Shown piece after piece: positions 40,851-50,719 of a stretch of 64,000 nt of DNA (within the stretch, counting starts at the first letter, position 1; each line of letters begins with the position of its first letter). A model generated the notes under the pieces. The model saw only the letters and a program-made list of their open reading frames with translations, was not told the origin of the DNA and searched no databases. The DNA lies in contig NZ_JAHZSS010000021.1 in assembly GCF_019457915.1 (NCBI RefSeq), positions 1 through 64,000 of the forward strand. Reading direction: 5' to 3'. Source of the stretch: Neiella holothuriorum. Its GTDB lineage: Bacteria; Pseudomonadota; Gammaproteobacteria; Enterobacterales; Neiellaceae. The position numbers were made by a program, and so were the translations under genes.

Positions 40851-42131
40851 TTATTTGGCTGAAGCGCCAAACTCTGGGTAGGCTTCCAAGCCACAATCGG
40901 TAACATCAGTGCCGACATATTCTTCTTCTTCGCTAACACGGATGCCCATAACCGCTTTGATGATTGCCCAGACAATCAAGCTTGTTACGAATACCCATAC
41001 GAAGATAGTCAATGTACCGACTAACTGACCCATGAAGGTCGCGTCAGGGTCAGACAGAAGTACCGCGAAGATACCCCAGATACCAACAACACCATGAACA
41101 GAGATAGCACCAACTGGATCATCAACCTTCAGCTTATCAAGAGTGATAATTGAGAAGACAACCAAGGCACCACCAGCAGCACCAATTAAGGTAGACAGCA
41201 GCGGCGTCGGATCAGCAGGTTCTGCAGTAATAGCGACCAAGCCAGCCAAGGCTCCATTCAAAATCATGGTTAGGTCAGCTTTCTTGAACAAAATCTTAGC
41301 GACGATAAGAGCAGCAATTGCACCACCAGCAGCGGCGGCGTTGGTGTTCAAGAACACGTTAGCAACCTCGTTCGCTACCGCGATACCACCTAATTTCAGG
41401 GTAGAACCACCGTTGAAGCCGAACCAACCCATCCACAAGATGAAGGTACCTAGCGCAGCTAATGGCAGGTTTGCACCTGGAATCGCGCGAACTTCACCGT
41501 TAGGGCCATATTTGCCTTTACGAGCACCCAGTAACAGGACACCAGCCAAAGCAGCAGCAGCACCAGCCAAGTGAACAATACCGGAACCGGCATAGTCAGA
41601 AAAGCTCAGCTCGTAAAGACCGAAGACAGAGTTACCGCCCCAAGTCCAGCCACCTTCCATTGGATAGATGAAACCAGTCATTACCACTGCGAATGCCAAG
41701 AAAGCGAATAATTTCATACGCTCAGCAACCGCACCAGATACGATAGACATAGACGTTGCTACGAATACCACCTGGAAGAAGAAGTCAGATGCACCGGCAT
41801 ATTCGCCCATGTCACCAAAACCAGACTCATGAGATGAAGCCAAAACAGCAGCGACTGCAGCGTCATCCATACCAGCAACAGTTGTTACGCCAGACAGGAA
41901 GTAACCACCGCCGTACATGAACTCATAACCACAGATCAGGTACATGGTACAAGCAATCGCGAACAACGCGACGTTCTTGGTCAGGATCTCAGTGGTGTTT
42001 TTTGAGCGCACCAAACCGGCTTCTAGCATGGCAAAGCCAGCTGCCATCCACCAAACCAATGCACCACAAATTAGAAAGTAGAACGTGTCAATTGCGTACT
42101 GCAATTCAAAAATATAATTTAGATTATCCAT
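40851..42131 (-). CDS. amtB: Ammonium transporter AmtB
   Basis: A 426-residue inner-membrane ammonium channel with about eleven transmembrane helices. Family features include MAAGFAMLEAGLVRSKN near residue 29, the periplasmic gate region with MEGGWTWGG, DYAGSGIVHLAGAAAALAG containing the first pore histidine, and VHGVVGIWG containing the second. It follows glnK with a 38-base gap, and PII (GlnK) binding blocks the channel when nitrogen is plentiful. Confidence 0.95.
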   Translation of the reverse strand: MDNLNYIFELQYAIDTFYFLICGALVWWMAAGFAMLEAGLVRSKNTTEILTKNVALFAIACTMYLICGYEFMYGGGYFLSGVTTVAGMDDAAVAAVLASSHESGFGDMGEYAGASDFFFQVVFVATSMSIVSGAVAERMKLFAFLAFAVVMTGFIYPMEGGWTWGGNSVFGLYELSFSDYAGSGIVHLAGAAAALAGVLLLGARKGKYGPNGEVRAIPGANLPLAALGTFILWMGWFGFNGGSTLKLGGIAVANEVANVFLNTNAAAAGGAIAALIVAKILFKKADLTMILNGALAGLVAITAEPADPTPLLSTLIGAAGGALVVFSIITLDKLKVDDPVGAISVHGVVGIWGIFAVLLSDPDATFMGQLVGTLTIFVWVFVTSLIVWAIIKAVMGIRVSEEEEYVGTDVTDCGLEAYPEFGASAK

Positions 42132-42169
42132 TATTTTCTCCCGGAATAGTCAGACTGGACAGCAGCGCC

Positions 42170-42538
<369 letters not shown>

Positions 42539-42551
42539 TCAAGGTTTTGTT

Positions 42552-42568
42552 AACAAGCATCATGCCAA
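42552..42568 (-). promoter_or_regulatory. Candidate sigma54 promoter of glnK-amtB
   Basis: On the minus strand TTGGCATGATGCTTGTT has GG and GT separated by ten bases, as in the -24/-12 promoter (consensus GG-N10-GC), with one mismatch at the -12 element. It is 44 bases from the glnK start. Nitrogen-regulated glnK-amtB operons normally use sigma54. Confidence 0.5.
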
Positions 42569-42677
42569 ACAATACAAAAGCCTATTAATCAGTAAGTTAT
42601 AAATAGCAGTAGTTACAAACAAGGGAACATGAGCAGCGCCACGCACCATATTGATCCCTTGCAACGCACCAAACTAG

Positions 42678-42694
42678 CGCACAAAGGGGATGCA
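42678..42694 (-). promoter_or_regulatory. Candidate NtrC (NRI) enhancer site
   Basis: On the minus strand TGCATC-N5-TGTGCG, a 17-base dyad matching TGCACC-N5-GGTGCA at nine of twelve positions. It lies about 110 bases upstream of the candidate sigma54 promoter, the usual distance for an NtrC enhancer. Further GGTGCG half-sites lie between the two. Confidence 0.42.
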
Positions 42695-42767
42695 ATCACG
42701 TTTATTGAGGATCTAGCACTATAATCGTGCGGAGGGCCTAAGCAACGACCAAGAGAACGAGGCGTAA

Positions 42768-43130
42768 TTACGAAGAAATATGGTGAAACCAAGAAGTTAG
42801 CAATGCACAAAAATCTTCTAATCCGGCTTCAGCGGAAAGATTCTCATGATCATCCCGTAAATCATTCTCACCAGATAAGGGCATCTCATCATCACATGTC
42901 ATGCTATGGTGCGCCAATTGAATATCACCGCTTTCGCATTCGAGTAGCCACTCTCGTCCTTCTTCTTGCCAGCTATCGGCCGTGCTCTCGAGCAATTTCA
43001 AAAGCGCTTTGACACGCGGGATATCAAGGCCAACTTCACTCGTGAGCCAAGTCCCAAAGGCGCTTTGCGGATCATCTACTTTAGCGACGGGTGTGCCATC
43101 GATAACATTGGTGGAAAATTCGTAGTCCAT
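42768..43130 (-). CDS. yacL: UPF0231 family protein YacL
   Basis: A 120-residue acidic protein aligning with E. coli YacL (UPF0231): MDYEF at the start, then SWQEEGREWLLECESGDIQL, GDIQLAHHSM and GLEDFCALLTSW. Its function is unknown. The ATG at 43130 matches the E. coli N-terminus; one at 43145 would add five residues. E. coli yacL lies beside acnB; here acnB is about 2.5 kb away with three genes between. Confidence 0.85.
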   Translation of the reverse strand: MDYEFSTNVIDGTPVAKVDDPQSAFGTWLTSEVGLDIPRVKALLKLLESTADSWQEEGREWLLECESGDIQLAHHSMTCDDEMPLSGENDLRDDHENLSAEAGLEDFCALLTSWFHHISS

Positions 43131-43240
43131 ACTGTGATCATTCAAATTATCGTTGCCGTTTACAATGATAGCTGAAACTCGCTTGAAACTTTTAGCCTCA
43201 ACGTTCGGTCTGTGTCATTAATCTCATTAACTCGGTTTGA

Positions 43241-44200
43241 ATGATGAACAAACTAGCTCCTTCGCTACCAGAGTCTCTCGTCACCGATGAGGCCTTGTAT
43301 TTAAATCGGCGCCAATTGATAAAAGGTGCTACTGCCATCTCGGCGTTAAGCTTGATGCCAGCTAAGCGGGCTGCGGCAGCGCAACGCCAGCCCCTTAACT
43401 ATCAGCGCGCTGAGTCCAACTTAGATCTGACGCCTGAAAAGAAAGTCACCACTTATAATAATTTCTATGAGTTTGGTACCGACAAAGCCGATCCAGCCAA
43501 GCATGCCCAGGCACTCAAAACCAAGCCTTGGCAGGTTGCGATCAGTGGTGAAGCAGAAATTACAGGCTCGTTTAATTTAGAAGACATATTGAAATGGAAT
43601 CCGCTAGAGGAGCGTATTTATCGGCTGCGTTGCGTTGAAGCTTGGTCCATGGTGATCCCGTGGATAGGTTTTTCACTTGGCGATATGCTGAAGCGTTTTA
43701 AGCCCACAAGCAAAGCCAAATACGTCGTTTTTAAAACTCTACATGATCCGGCCCAAATGCCCGGTCAGCGAAATCGCTGGGCTGGTGGCGGTATTAACTA
43801 CCCCTATGTTGAAGGCTTAACCATTGCAGAGGCAATGCACCCGCTGACTCTTATGGCCGTTGGTTTATACGGTAAAACGCTACCACCGCAAAACGGTGCC
43901 CCGATACGATTAGTCGTTCCTTGGAAATATGGCTTTAAGAGCATTAAATCCATCGTCAGTATTCACTTTAGTGAACGCCGGCCGCGCACAACATGGCATG
44001 ACTTAGCTCCCAATGAATACGGTTTTTTTGCCAATGTGAATCCTAGCGTTGCGCACCCTCGTTGGAGTCAAGCGAGCGAGCGAATCATTGGTAGCGGAGG
44101 CATCTTTAGCCAAAAGCGTCGTGATACTGAACTCTATAATGGCTATGGTGAACAAGTGGCTAGCTTATACAGTGGTATCAAAGAGAATCATTTTTTCTGA
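43241..44200 (+). CDS. msrP: Protein-methionine-sulfoxide reductase catalytic subunit MsrP
   Basis: A 319-residue periplasmic molybdenum enzyme that repairs oxidised methionines in envelope proteins. A twin-arginine motif NRRQLIKGA (residues 22-30) heads the signal region. C131 in [13 protein letters not shown] is the molybdenum-ligating cysteine. Motifs [17 protein letters not shown] and [12 protein letters not shown] match YedY/MsrP. Electrons come from MsrQ, encoded eight bases downstream. Confidence 0.95.
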   Translation: MMNKLAPSLPESLVTDEALYLNRRQLIKGATAISALSLMPAKRAAAAQRQPLNYQRAESNLDLTPEKKVTTYNNFYEFGTDKADPAKHAQALKTKPWQVAISGEAEITGSFNLEDILKWNPLEERIYRLRCVEAWSMVIPWIGFSLGDMLKRFKPTSKAKYVVFKTLHDPAQMPGQRNRWAGGGINYPYVEGLTIAEAMHPLTLMAVGLYGKTLPPQNGAPIRLVVPWKYGFKSIKSIVSIHFSERRPRTTWHDLAPNEYGFFANVNPSVAHPRWSQASERIIGSGGIFSQKRRDTELYNGYGEQVASLYSGIKENHFF

Positions 44201-44208
44201 GCAACCGA

Positions 44209-44823
44209 ATGCCGCAATTAATAACAACCAAGCCTCAACTTTGGGCGCTTAAATTAGTCATTCATGGTGCCTGTCTATTGCCCGCCATTTGGCTGTTTTA
44301 TTTGGCCGCCATCGATGATTTAGGTGCCGATCCCGTCAAGGAATTGATTCATTTCTACGGCATTGGCGCTGTTCATTGCCTATTTGCCACACTACTTGTC
44401 TCGCCGCTGAGCCGTTGGCGTAAAACACCTTTGTTGATGCGATGCCGGCGCATGCTCGGCCTTTATGTCGCTTTTTATGCGACCTTTCATATTCTGTGCT
44501 TTTTGGTGTTTGAGTGGCAATTGCAGTGGATAGATGTAATTGACGAGGTAATTCGCAGGCCTTACATCACTGTTGGCTTCATTGCTTGGCTTGTGCTCAT
44601 GGCGTTAACAACAACGTCGCTCAAGTTGATACAACGAAAAATGGGAGCCCGATGGGTGCAGCTACATAGTCTGGTGTACCCAGCTTTCGCCCTAGTGTTG
44701 TTGCATTTTTATTGGTCACAGAAAAGCCCATGGAACGACGCTCTGCTTTATGCTCTGGCAGGGACGCTACTTCTTTATAGTAAGCGTAAACAGTTACTGG
44801 CTTGGGTTCGATTGGTGAAATAG
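44209..44823 (+). CDS. msrQ: MsrQ haem-binding membrane subunit
   Basis: A 204-residue inner-membrane b-type cytochrome that passes electrons from the respiratory chain to MsrP. It has about six transmembrane helices with histidines suited to haem ligation (HFYGIGAVHCLFATLL, YATFHILCFLVFEW, WVQLHSLVYPAFALVLLHF within its helices). It belongs to the ferric-reductase-like transmembrane family and directly follows msrP. Confidence 0.94.
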   Translation: MPQLITTKPQLWALKLVIHGACLLPAIWLFYLAAIDDLGADPVKELIHFYGIGAVHCLFATLLVSPLSRWRKTPLLMRCRRMLGLYVAFYATFHILCFLVFEWQLQWIDVIDEVIRRPYITVGFIAWLVLMALTTTSLKLIQRKMGARWVQLHSLVYPAFALVLLHFYWSQKSPWNDALLYALAGTLLLYSKRKQLLAWVRLVK

Positions 44824-44895
44824 GCTGGCTTGATAGGCTCTGCTGGTGGCATCAGAGCCCATCAACCGTTTAACTGTGTTTACGAGGCGGGGTTA

Positions 44896-45417
44896 TTACC
44901 ACATCAAATCGTCGGGCACGACAAACTCAGCATACGGATCGTCTTCATCGGTTTCTTTATCATCAACCAAATTGTTTAGCACCACCAAGCTTTCGTCACG
45001 TTGGGCAATTTTATCTGCCACGCCAGCTGGTACCACTTCATAGCCTTCGCCATATCGAACAATGGCTAAGCGGCCTTTCATCAATTCTTTTTGGGTAGCT
45101 TGGTCAACGTGCACATTCTTCACCACGGAGCCATCAGTAAAGTTGTAGCTAATGTCGCCCCTGGCACGATCAATGCGGTTGACTTCAATGAGTTGCTTAA
45201 TTTGTGCGACAATGGCTTTTTGCTTCGCTGCTTCATCGCGTTGACGATTCAACTCTTTGGCTTTTTCTTGCTCCGCGAGGCGTTTTTCTTCTGCGGCAGC
45301 TTTTACTTCCCGAGCCTGTACTCGACCTTTTTTAGCTTGCTTGGCCACCTTGCCCGCTTTTTTCTTGCTGACCAAGCCAGTTTTTAGCATTTGCTCTTGA
45401 AGGCTTAATTTAGCCAT
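44896..45417 (-). CDS. yaiL: DUF2058 family nucleoprotein-like protein (YaiL type)
   Basis: A 173-residue protein. Residues 1-85 are strongly basic and helical (KKKAGKVAKQAKKGRVQAREVKAA), probably a coiled-coil nucleic-acid-binding arm. Residues 90-150 form a compact domain (INRIDR-like VNRIDRARGDISYNFTDGS). This matches DUF2058/YaiL, a nucleoid or polysome-associated group of unknown function. The start at 45417 (MAKLSLQEQMLKTGLVS) matches the family; a frame from 45471 adds 18 unconserved residues. Confidence 0.85.
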   Translation of the reverse strand: MAKLSLQEQMLKTGLVSKKKAGKVAKQAKKGRVQAREVKAAAEEKRLAEQEKAKELNRQRDEAAKQKAIVAQIKQLIEVNRIDRARGDISYNFTDGSVVKNVHVDQATQKELMKGRLAIVRYGEGYEVVPAGVADKIAQRDESLVVLNNLVDDKETDEDDPYAEFVVPDDLMW

Positions 45418-45557
45418 TCTGTAACTCTCTTCTGATCTGTATTTGTTTCTTGCGTAACAGACTACTGCCAAGCATTTGCTCCTGCAATGGCTGCTCTAGA
45501 ATACCGAGCAACAATTGCTCCTTACATTGCCTCGCGTACCAACTTTCAATGGCCTTA

Positions 45558-45590
45558 AAAACAACAAACCCCGCCGAAGCGAGGTTTGTT
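45558..45590 (-). terminator. Terminator of acnB
   Basis: Stem AACAAACC (45563-45570) / GGTTTGTT (45583-45590), extended by further pairs toward the loop. On the minus strand it is followed by GTTTTT, 25 bases past the acnB stop. Confidence 0.85.
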
Positions 45591-45614
45591 ATTAGCTGCT
45601 GATGTTTAACTAAA

Positions 45615-48215
45615 TTAAACTTCGGCTGTTTGGAAAATCACATCATCTGCCTTTTTGGTATAGCTTGGCATCTGGTGGAAGTTCAGGTAACGGTAGGTGT
45701 CCGCCGCATCTTTATCGATGGTTTTGGCATACGTCATGTACTCATCGGCGTTCGGGATCTTGCCGATAATGGAAGCAACAGCTGCCAATTCAGCAGACGC
45801 CAAGTAAACGTTAGCGCCAGTACCTAAACGGTTCGGGAAGTTACGGGTAGAGGTAGAAACAACCGTTGCGTTATCTGCAACTCGTGCCTGGTTCCCCATA
45901 CACAGCGAACAACCCGGCGATTCAGTGCGCGCACCGACTTTACCATAAACGCTGTAGTAACCTTCGTCAGTTAACTGCTGAGCATCCATTTTGGTCGGTG
46001 GTGCAACCCACAGGCGGGTTGGCAGCTGACCAGCAAAATCTTGCAACAGCTTACCGGCTGCGCGGAAGTGACCAATGTTGGTCATACAAGAACCGATGAA
46101 TACTTCATCAATACCAACGCCAGCAACGTCAGACAAAGTCTTGGCATCATCTGGATCATTCGGGCAACACAAGATTGGTTCTTTAATATCAGCCAAATCG
46201 ATTTCGATGATTTCCGCGTATTCAGCGTCCGCATCGGCTTCCATCAACTCAGGGTTTTCTAGCCAAGCTTCCATTGCTGTGATACGACGTTCGATGGTCC
46301 GACGGTCGCCGTAACCTTCCGCGATCATCCACTTGAGCATCACGATGTTCGAATTCAAGTATTCGATGATTGGTTCTTTATCTAGCTTAATGGTACAGCC
46401 AGCCGCAGAACGCTCAGCAGAAGCATCTGATAATTCAAACGCTTGCTCGACACTCAACGTCTCAAGACCTTCAATTTCAAGGACTCGACCAGAGAAGGCA
46501 TTTTTCTTGCCCGCTTTCTCAACCGTCAGCAAACCTTGCTTGATGCCGTACAGCGGAATGGCGTGAACCAAATCGCGCAGGGTAATGCCCGGTTGCATCT
46601 CGCCTTTGAAGCGAACCAGAATTGATTCCGGCATATCCAATGGCATCACACCGGTTGCCGCCGCAAACGCCACCAAACCAGAACCAGCAGGGAATGAAAT
46701 GCCCAACGGGAAGCGGGTGTGTGAGTCGCCACCAGTACCAACGGTGTCTGGCAACAGCATGCGGTTCAACCAGCTGTGGATCACGCCATCACCTGGACGC
46801 AATGAAACACCACCACGATTCATGATGAAATCAGGCAAGGTGTGGTGAGTTTCCACATCAACAGGCTTTGGATAAGCCGATGTGTGACAGAATGACTGCA
46901 TGGTCAAATCAGCAGAGAAACCAAGACAAGCCAAATCTTTCAGCTCATCACGCGTCATCGGGCCGGTAGTATCTTGCGAACCAACGGTGGTCATTTTAGG
47001 CTCACAGTATTGATTCGGGCGTACGCCTTCAACACCACATGCTTTACCAACCATCTTCTGCGCCAAGGTAAAGCCTTTGTCAGAAGCAACAACGGCAGCA
47101 GGACGACGGAACACCTCGCTCACTGGCAAGCCCAGAGACTCACGAGCACGATCCGTTAAGCCGCGACCAATAATTAATGGAATACGGCCACCGGCGCGGA
47201 CTTCATCAATCAACACGTCAGTTTTTAGTTCGAAGGTAGAAATCACTTCGTCAGTGCCGTGTTGGCAAACCTTGCCTTCAAACGGGTAGATGTCAATCAC
47301 GTCGCCCATATTCAATGACGTAACGTCAACTTCAATTGGCAAAGCTCCGGAATCTTCCATGGTATTGAAGAAGATAGGAGCAATCTTACCGCCCAATACA
47401 AAGCCGCCAGTGCGCTTGTTTGGAACGTAAGGAATATCATCGCCGAAAAACCACAACACTGAGTTAGTGGCTGACTTACGCGAAGAACCGGTACCCACAA
47501 CATCACCAACATAAGCCACTGGATGACCTTTGGCTTTCATGGCTTCGATTTGCTCTAACGGACCAATTTCGCCCGGCTTAACAGGGTCAATGCCATCGCG
47601 CGCATTTTTCAGCATCGCCAGCGCGTGCACAGGAATGTCTGGACGCGACCAAGCATCTGGCGCAGGCGACAGGTCATCGGTATTGGTTTCACCGGTCACT
47701 TTAAAGACCGTTAAGGTAATTTTCTCTTGCAGCGCAGGCTTGCTCAGGAACCATTCGGCATTTGCCCATGAATCCATGACTTGCTGAGCAAATGCATTGC
47801 CGGCCTTGGCCTTCTCTTCTACATCGTAAAAGGCATCAAACATCAACAAGGTGTGTGACAAGGCTTTAACTGAAATTGGCGCCAGCGCATCAATCTCGAG
47901 CAGCTCAATCAGTGAAGCAATGTTGTAACCACCTTGCATGGTGCCGAGCCATTCAGTAGCAAGCTCTGGTGACAAAATTGGAGAGCTTGCTTCGCCTTTA
48001 GCGATTGCAGCTAAAAAGCCAGCTTTGACGTAAGCGGCTTCATCAACACCAGGGGGAACGCGCTGAGATAACAATTCCAACAGGAATTCTTCTTCGCCAG
48101 CAGGAGGCGTTTTAATAAGTTCTATCAGTTGGGCCGTTTGTTCGGCATTTAGTGGTTTAGCAACCACCCCTTGGGAAGCACGTTCTTCAACATGCGAACG
48201 GTAAGCGTCTAGCAC
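45615..48215 (-). CDS. acnB: Bifunctional aconitate hydratase 2 / 2-methylisocitrate dehydratase
   Basis: An 866-residue AcnB-type aconitase (E. coli 865). The N-terminal HEAT-like domain has [20 protein letters not shown] and ends at MQGGYN, and the swivel domain [16 protein letters not shown]. The catalytic domain has cluster cysteines in [10 protein letters not shown] and [13 protein letters not shown] at 48215 gives [13 protein letters not shown], aligned to the E. coli start, with GAGAGG nine bases upstream. The ATG three codons earlier abuts that site and a longer frame from 48296 is unconserved. Confidence 0.95.
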   Translation of the reverse strand: MLDAYRSHVEERASQGVVAKPLNAEQTAQLIELIKTPPAGEEEFLLELLSQRVPPGVDEAAYVKAGFLAAIAKGEASSPILSPELATEWLGTMQGGYNIASLIELLEIDALAPISVKALSHTLLMFDAFYDVEEKAKAGNAFAQQVMDSWANAEWFLSKPALQEKITLTVFKVTGETNTDDLSPAPDAWSRPDIPVHALAMLKNARDGIDPVKPGEIGPLEQIEAMKAKGHPVAYVGDVVGTGSSRKSATNSVLWFFGDDIPYVPNKRTGGFVLGGKIAPIFFNTMEDSGALPIEVDVTSLNMGDVIDIYPFEGKVCQHGTDEVISTFELKTDVLIDEVRAGGRIPLIIGRGLTDRARESLGLPVSEVFRRPAAVVASDKGFTLAQKMVGKACGVEGVRPNQYCEPKMTTVGSQDTTGPMTRDELKDLACLGFSADLTMQSFCHTSAYPKPVDVETHHTLPDFIMNRGGVSLRPGDGVIHSWLNRMLLPDTVGTGGDSHTRFPLGISFPAGSGLVAFAAATGVMPLDMPESILVRFKGEMQPGITLRDLVHAIPLYGIKQGLLTVEKAGKKNAFSGRVLEIEGLETLSVEQAFELSDASAERSAAGCTIKLDKEPIIEYLNSNIVMLKWMIAEGYGDRRTIERRITAMEAWLENPELMEADADAEYAEIIEIDLADIKEPILCCPNDPDDAKTLSDVAGVGIDEVFIGSCMTNIGHFRAAGKLLQDFAGQLPTRLWVAPPTKMDAQQLTDEGYYSVYGKVGARTESPGCSLCMGNQARVADNATVVSTSTRNFPNRLGTGANVYLASAELAAVASIIGKIPNADEYMTYAKTIDKDAADTYRYLNFHQMPSYTKKADDVIFQTAEV

Positions 48216-48677
48216 AGTTATCATCCTCTCGTCAGTGGGGGCCTTGTGCACGTATTCATAGGCTGGGCATCTGTTTTTAGTATCGGATCTGCCCATAAAT
48301 TGAGCGCAAAATTATATCTGTTATAGCGACTAAAGGCCAATAAGACCAAAGGCTAACACCATCACAGAATCGCAACTGAGACTTACTCGCCATAAGGTTA
48401 ATCAACGCCAAGATGGCGTTATGGCGATCAGCTGCTTATCAAGGCAATTTAACGTAGCGTTAAGCTTAATGCTATTTACGATTCTCGGATGTGAAGTTTT
48501 GCAAGATTGACTCCTTGCCATGCAACCAATCAATAAGGCTTAACATTTGACACGATCCAGCCCCTAGCAAGTTCACATAACCAGTGCTTTAACTCGTTAC
48601 CACCCTTATAAAAGTGCGCTGTTCGTGTATCATCCGAATTTAGTATTTATTTTATACATTTTATTTAGCGATATTCT
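48216..48677. other. 462-base gap between acnB and the REC-CheC gene
   Basis: Divergent regulatory region without a gene. It holds two perfect inverted repeats: AACGCCA-AGA-TGGCGTT (48404-48420) and TTAACG-TAG-CGTTAA (near 48450). A minus-strand TATAAT near 48311-48316 may be the acnB -10 box. The last 60 bases before the REC-CheC gene are very AT-rich. Confidence 0.5.
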
Positions 48678-49682
48678 GTGGTTAAGACTGTTCTAATATG
48701 TGATGACTCAGCACTAGCTCGTAAGCAACTTCATCGAAGTTTGCCAGCGGGCTGGGATGTGGAAGTTCTTTTTGCCAAAGATGGGCAAGAAGGCGCCAAC
48801 CTATGTCAGACTCAACAAATTGATTTAATGTTTCTCGACCTCACCATGCCGGTCATGGATGGTTATCAGGTCCTTGAGAAGTTACAACACGATGCCGAGC
48901 GCCCAGACATTGTGGTGGTATCGGGCGACATTCAAACCAAAGCCTTAGAACGTGTCACCGCGTTGGGTGCTGCAGAGTTCCTGCGCAAACCCGCTAGCAA
49001 AGCTGAAATCCAACATATTCTTGAACGCCATGGTTGGTACACCAGTCAAGGTAAAACTGACGCCGGCGCTGACTTTTCAGAGATGGAAGTGTCAGAAATG
49101 GACGCCTACCGCGAATTGGCCAACGTTGCCATGGGACGGGCCGGCGGTTTAATGGCGGAAATTCTTAACCTGTTTGTCAAACTGCCCATTCCAAACGTTA
49201 ATATCCTGGAAAGCTCCGAATTGCACATGGCTCTCCAAGCCGTTAGCGATTACAGCACCTTATCTGCCGTCTGCCAGGGTTTTATTGGCGATGGAATTTC
49301 AGGCGAAGCGTTCTTGTTATTCGATGACACACGCTTCGATGACATGGCGGAATTACTGGGTCACGACGGCTACATGGATTCACAAGGCGAAATTGAAGTC
49401 TTGATGGACTTGTCCAATATCTTAATTGGTGCTTGCTTAAAGGGCATCGCAGATATGTTGCATGTGCACTTTAGCCAAGGCCACCCCGTTGTATTGGGGC
49501 AACATTGTCAGGTAAAAGATCTTATTGCCGCCAACCAAAATCGCTGGCAAAAAAACCTTGCGATTGAAATTAATTACAAAGTAGAAACCCACGAAATCAA
49601 TTGTGATTTGTTGTTGGTGTTCACTGAAGAGTCGTTGCCTGTGCTTCGTGAAAATATTAAATACTTGCTGGAGGAGTCATGA
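48678..49682 (+). CDS. Receiver domain fused to CheC-like phosphatase domain
   Basis: A 334-residue protein. Residues 1-120 form a receiver with D9/D10, phospho-acceptor D54 (FLDLTMPVMDG), S82 and K104. Residues about 138-330 resemble the CheC/CheX/FliY phosphatase fold, with two half-sites: E146-x-x-N149 (RELANVAMG) and D244-x-x-N247 (MDLSNILIG). The second has Asp in place of the usual Glu. CheC proteins dephosphorylate CheY-P or related receivers. The GTG start overlaps nothing upstream, and the stop overlaps the downstream diguanylate cyclase start by four bases (ATGA). Confidence 0.85.
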   Translation: MVKTVLICDDSALARKQLHRSLPAGWDVEVLFAKDGQEGANLCQTQQIDLMFLDLTMPVMDGYQVLEKLQHDAERPDIVVVSGDIQTKALERVTALGAAEFLRKPASKAEIQHILERHGWYTSQGKTDAGADFSEMEVSEMDAYRELANVAMGRAGGLMAEILNLFVKLPIPNVNILESSELHMALQAVSDYSTLSAVCQGFIGDGISGEAFLLFDDTRFDDMAELLGHDGYMDSQGEIEVLMDLSNILIGACLKGIADMLHVHFSQGHPVVLGQHCQVKDLIAANQNRWQKNLAIEINYKVETHEINCDLLLVFTEESLPVLRENIKYLLEES

Positions 49683-50650
49683 GTAGTAGTGACTTCCGCG
49701 AAATGCACTGGATGATCACCATGATCCACCACATTGATGTGGGTTTGGTGGTGCTTGATAAAAATTATCGCATTGAAGTATGGAATGGTTTCATGAAAAA
49801 CCATTCAGGACTCGCCCCCGATCAAGTACGCAACCGGGAAATTTTCAAGGTCTACCCCGACCTGCCTGAGAAATGGTTCCGCCATAAGCTAGATAGCGCT
49901 CGACTGTTAAAATCACGCTCCTTTACCACTTGGGAGCAACGCCCGTATGTATTCCGCTTTCAGAATTATCGACCGATCACCGGCTCATCAAGCTACATGT
50001 ACCAAAACATGACGGTTGTACCGCTGGAATCACTGACCGGCGAAGTCGAGCATATCGCACTGATTATTTACGATGTAACTGACGAAGCCGTTAACAAGAT
50101 TGAGCAAAAGCTGGCGAATAGCCGATTGCAGGAAATTAGTCGCACCGACGCCCTCACTCAGTTGTTTAATCGGGGCCATTGGGAAGAGCAGTTGCGCCAA
50201 GAGTACGCGCGCATGCAGCGCTCCAAACGACCCAGTACATTGATCATGCTTGATATTGACCACTTCAAACGAATCAATGACGAATATGGGCACCTTGCCG
50301 GTGACGAAGTGATTCGAGAAGTGGCTCGCCGCATCAAGCGCACCAAGCGCACCACTGATATCGCAGGACGCTATGGCGGCGAAGAGTTTGCCGTACTGCT
50401 ATTGGATACGGAGCCAGACCAGGCGCTCTACTTTGCTGAACGCTTGCGTAAGGTGGTTGAGAAAAAAGCCGTTGAATTTGAACAGCATTCCATCAGCCTG
50501 ACTATCAGTGTTGGCATTGCCCAAAACTCAGCGGATATTGAGTCTCATCAGAACTGGTTAGAAAAAGCTGATGAAGCCCTCTATACCTCCAAGCGCGAAG
50601 GGCGAAACCGCGTAACCATGAGCGAAAGCAAACCCTATTTAGACGGTTAA
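49679..50650 (+). CDS. PAS-GGDEF diguanylate cyclase
   Basis: A 323-residue cytoplasmic enzyme that makes c-di-GMP from GTP. Residues about 10-135 are a PAS domain (DVGLVVLDKNYRIEVWN). Residues about 155-318 form the GGDEF domain with active-site GGEEF at 233-237 and metal-binding LDIDHFKRIND. The product-inhibition I-site RxxD is present as RTTD (224-227), five residues before GGEEF. It is translationally coupled to the REC-CheC gene, implying joint control. A terminator follows. Confidence 0.93.
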   Translation: MSSSDFREMHWMITMIHHIDVGLVVLDKNYRIEVWNGFMKNHSGLAPDQVRNREIFKVYPDLPEKWFRHKLDSARLLKSRSFTTWEQRPYVFRFQNYRPITGSSSYMYQNMTVVPLESLTGEVEHIALIIYDVTDEAVNKIEQKLANSRLQEISRTDALTQLFNRGHWEEQLRQEYARMQRSKRPSTLIMLDIDHFKRINDEYGHLAGDEVIREVARRIKRTKRTTDIAGRYGGEEFAVLLLDTEPDQALYFAERLRKVVEKKAVEFEQHSISLTISVGIAQNSADIESHQNWLEKADEALYTSKREGRNRVTMSESKPYLDG

Positions 50651-50655
50651 TATAA

Positions 50656-50682
50656 AAAAGGACGGCTAAGCCGTCCTTTTTT
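50656..50682 (+). terminator. Terminator of the REC-CheC/diguanylate cyclase operon
   Basis: Stem GGACGGC (50660-50666) / GCCGTCC (50670-50676), loop TAA, followed by T6. An A6 run on the left makes it potentially bidirectional. Confidence 0.9.
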
Positions 50683-50719
50683 AATTGTTATCTTCGTGCG
50701 CTCAATACAACACAACCCG

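Noticed and set aside
40565-40903. 112-residue plus-strand frame after argR
   Set aside because: It runs through both the argR and amtB terminators and into amtB; no ribosome-binding site or family match.
42613-42810. 65-residue minus-strand frame between glnK and yacL
   Set aside because: It overlaps the candidate NtrC site and the end of yacL and has an atypical composition.
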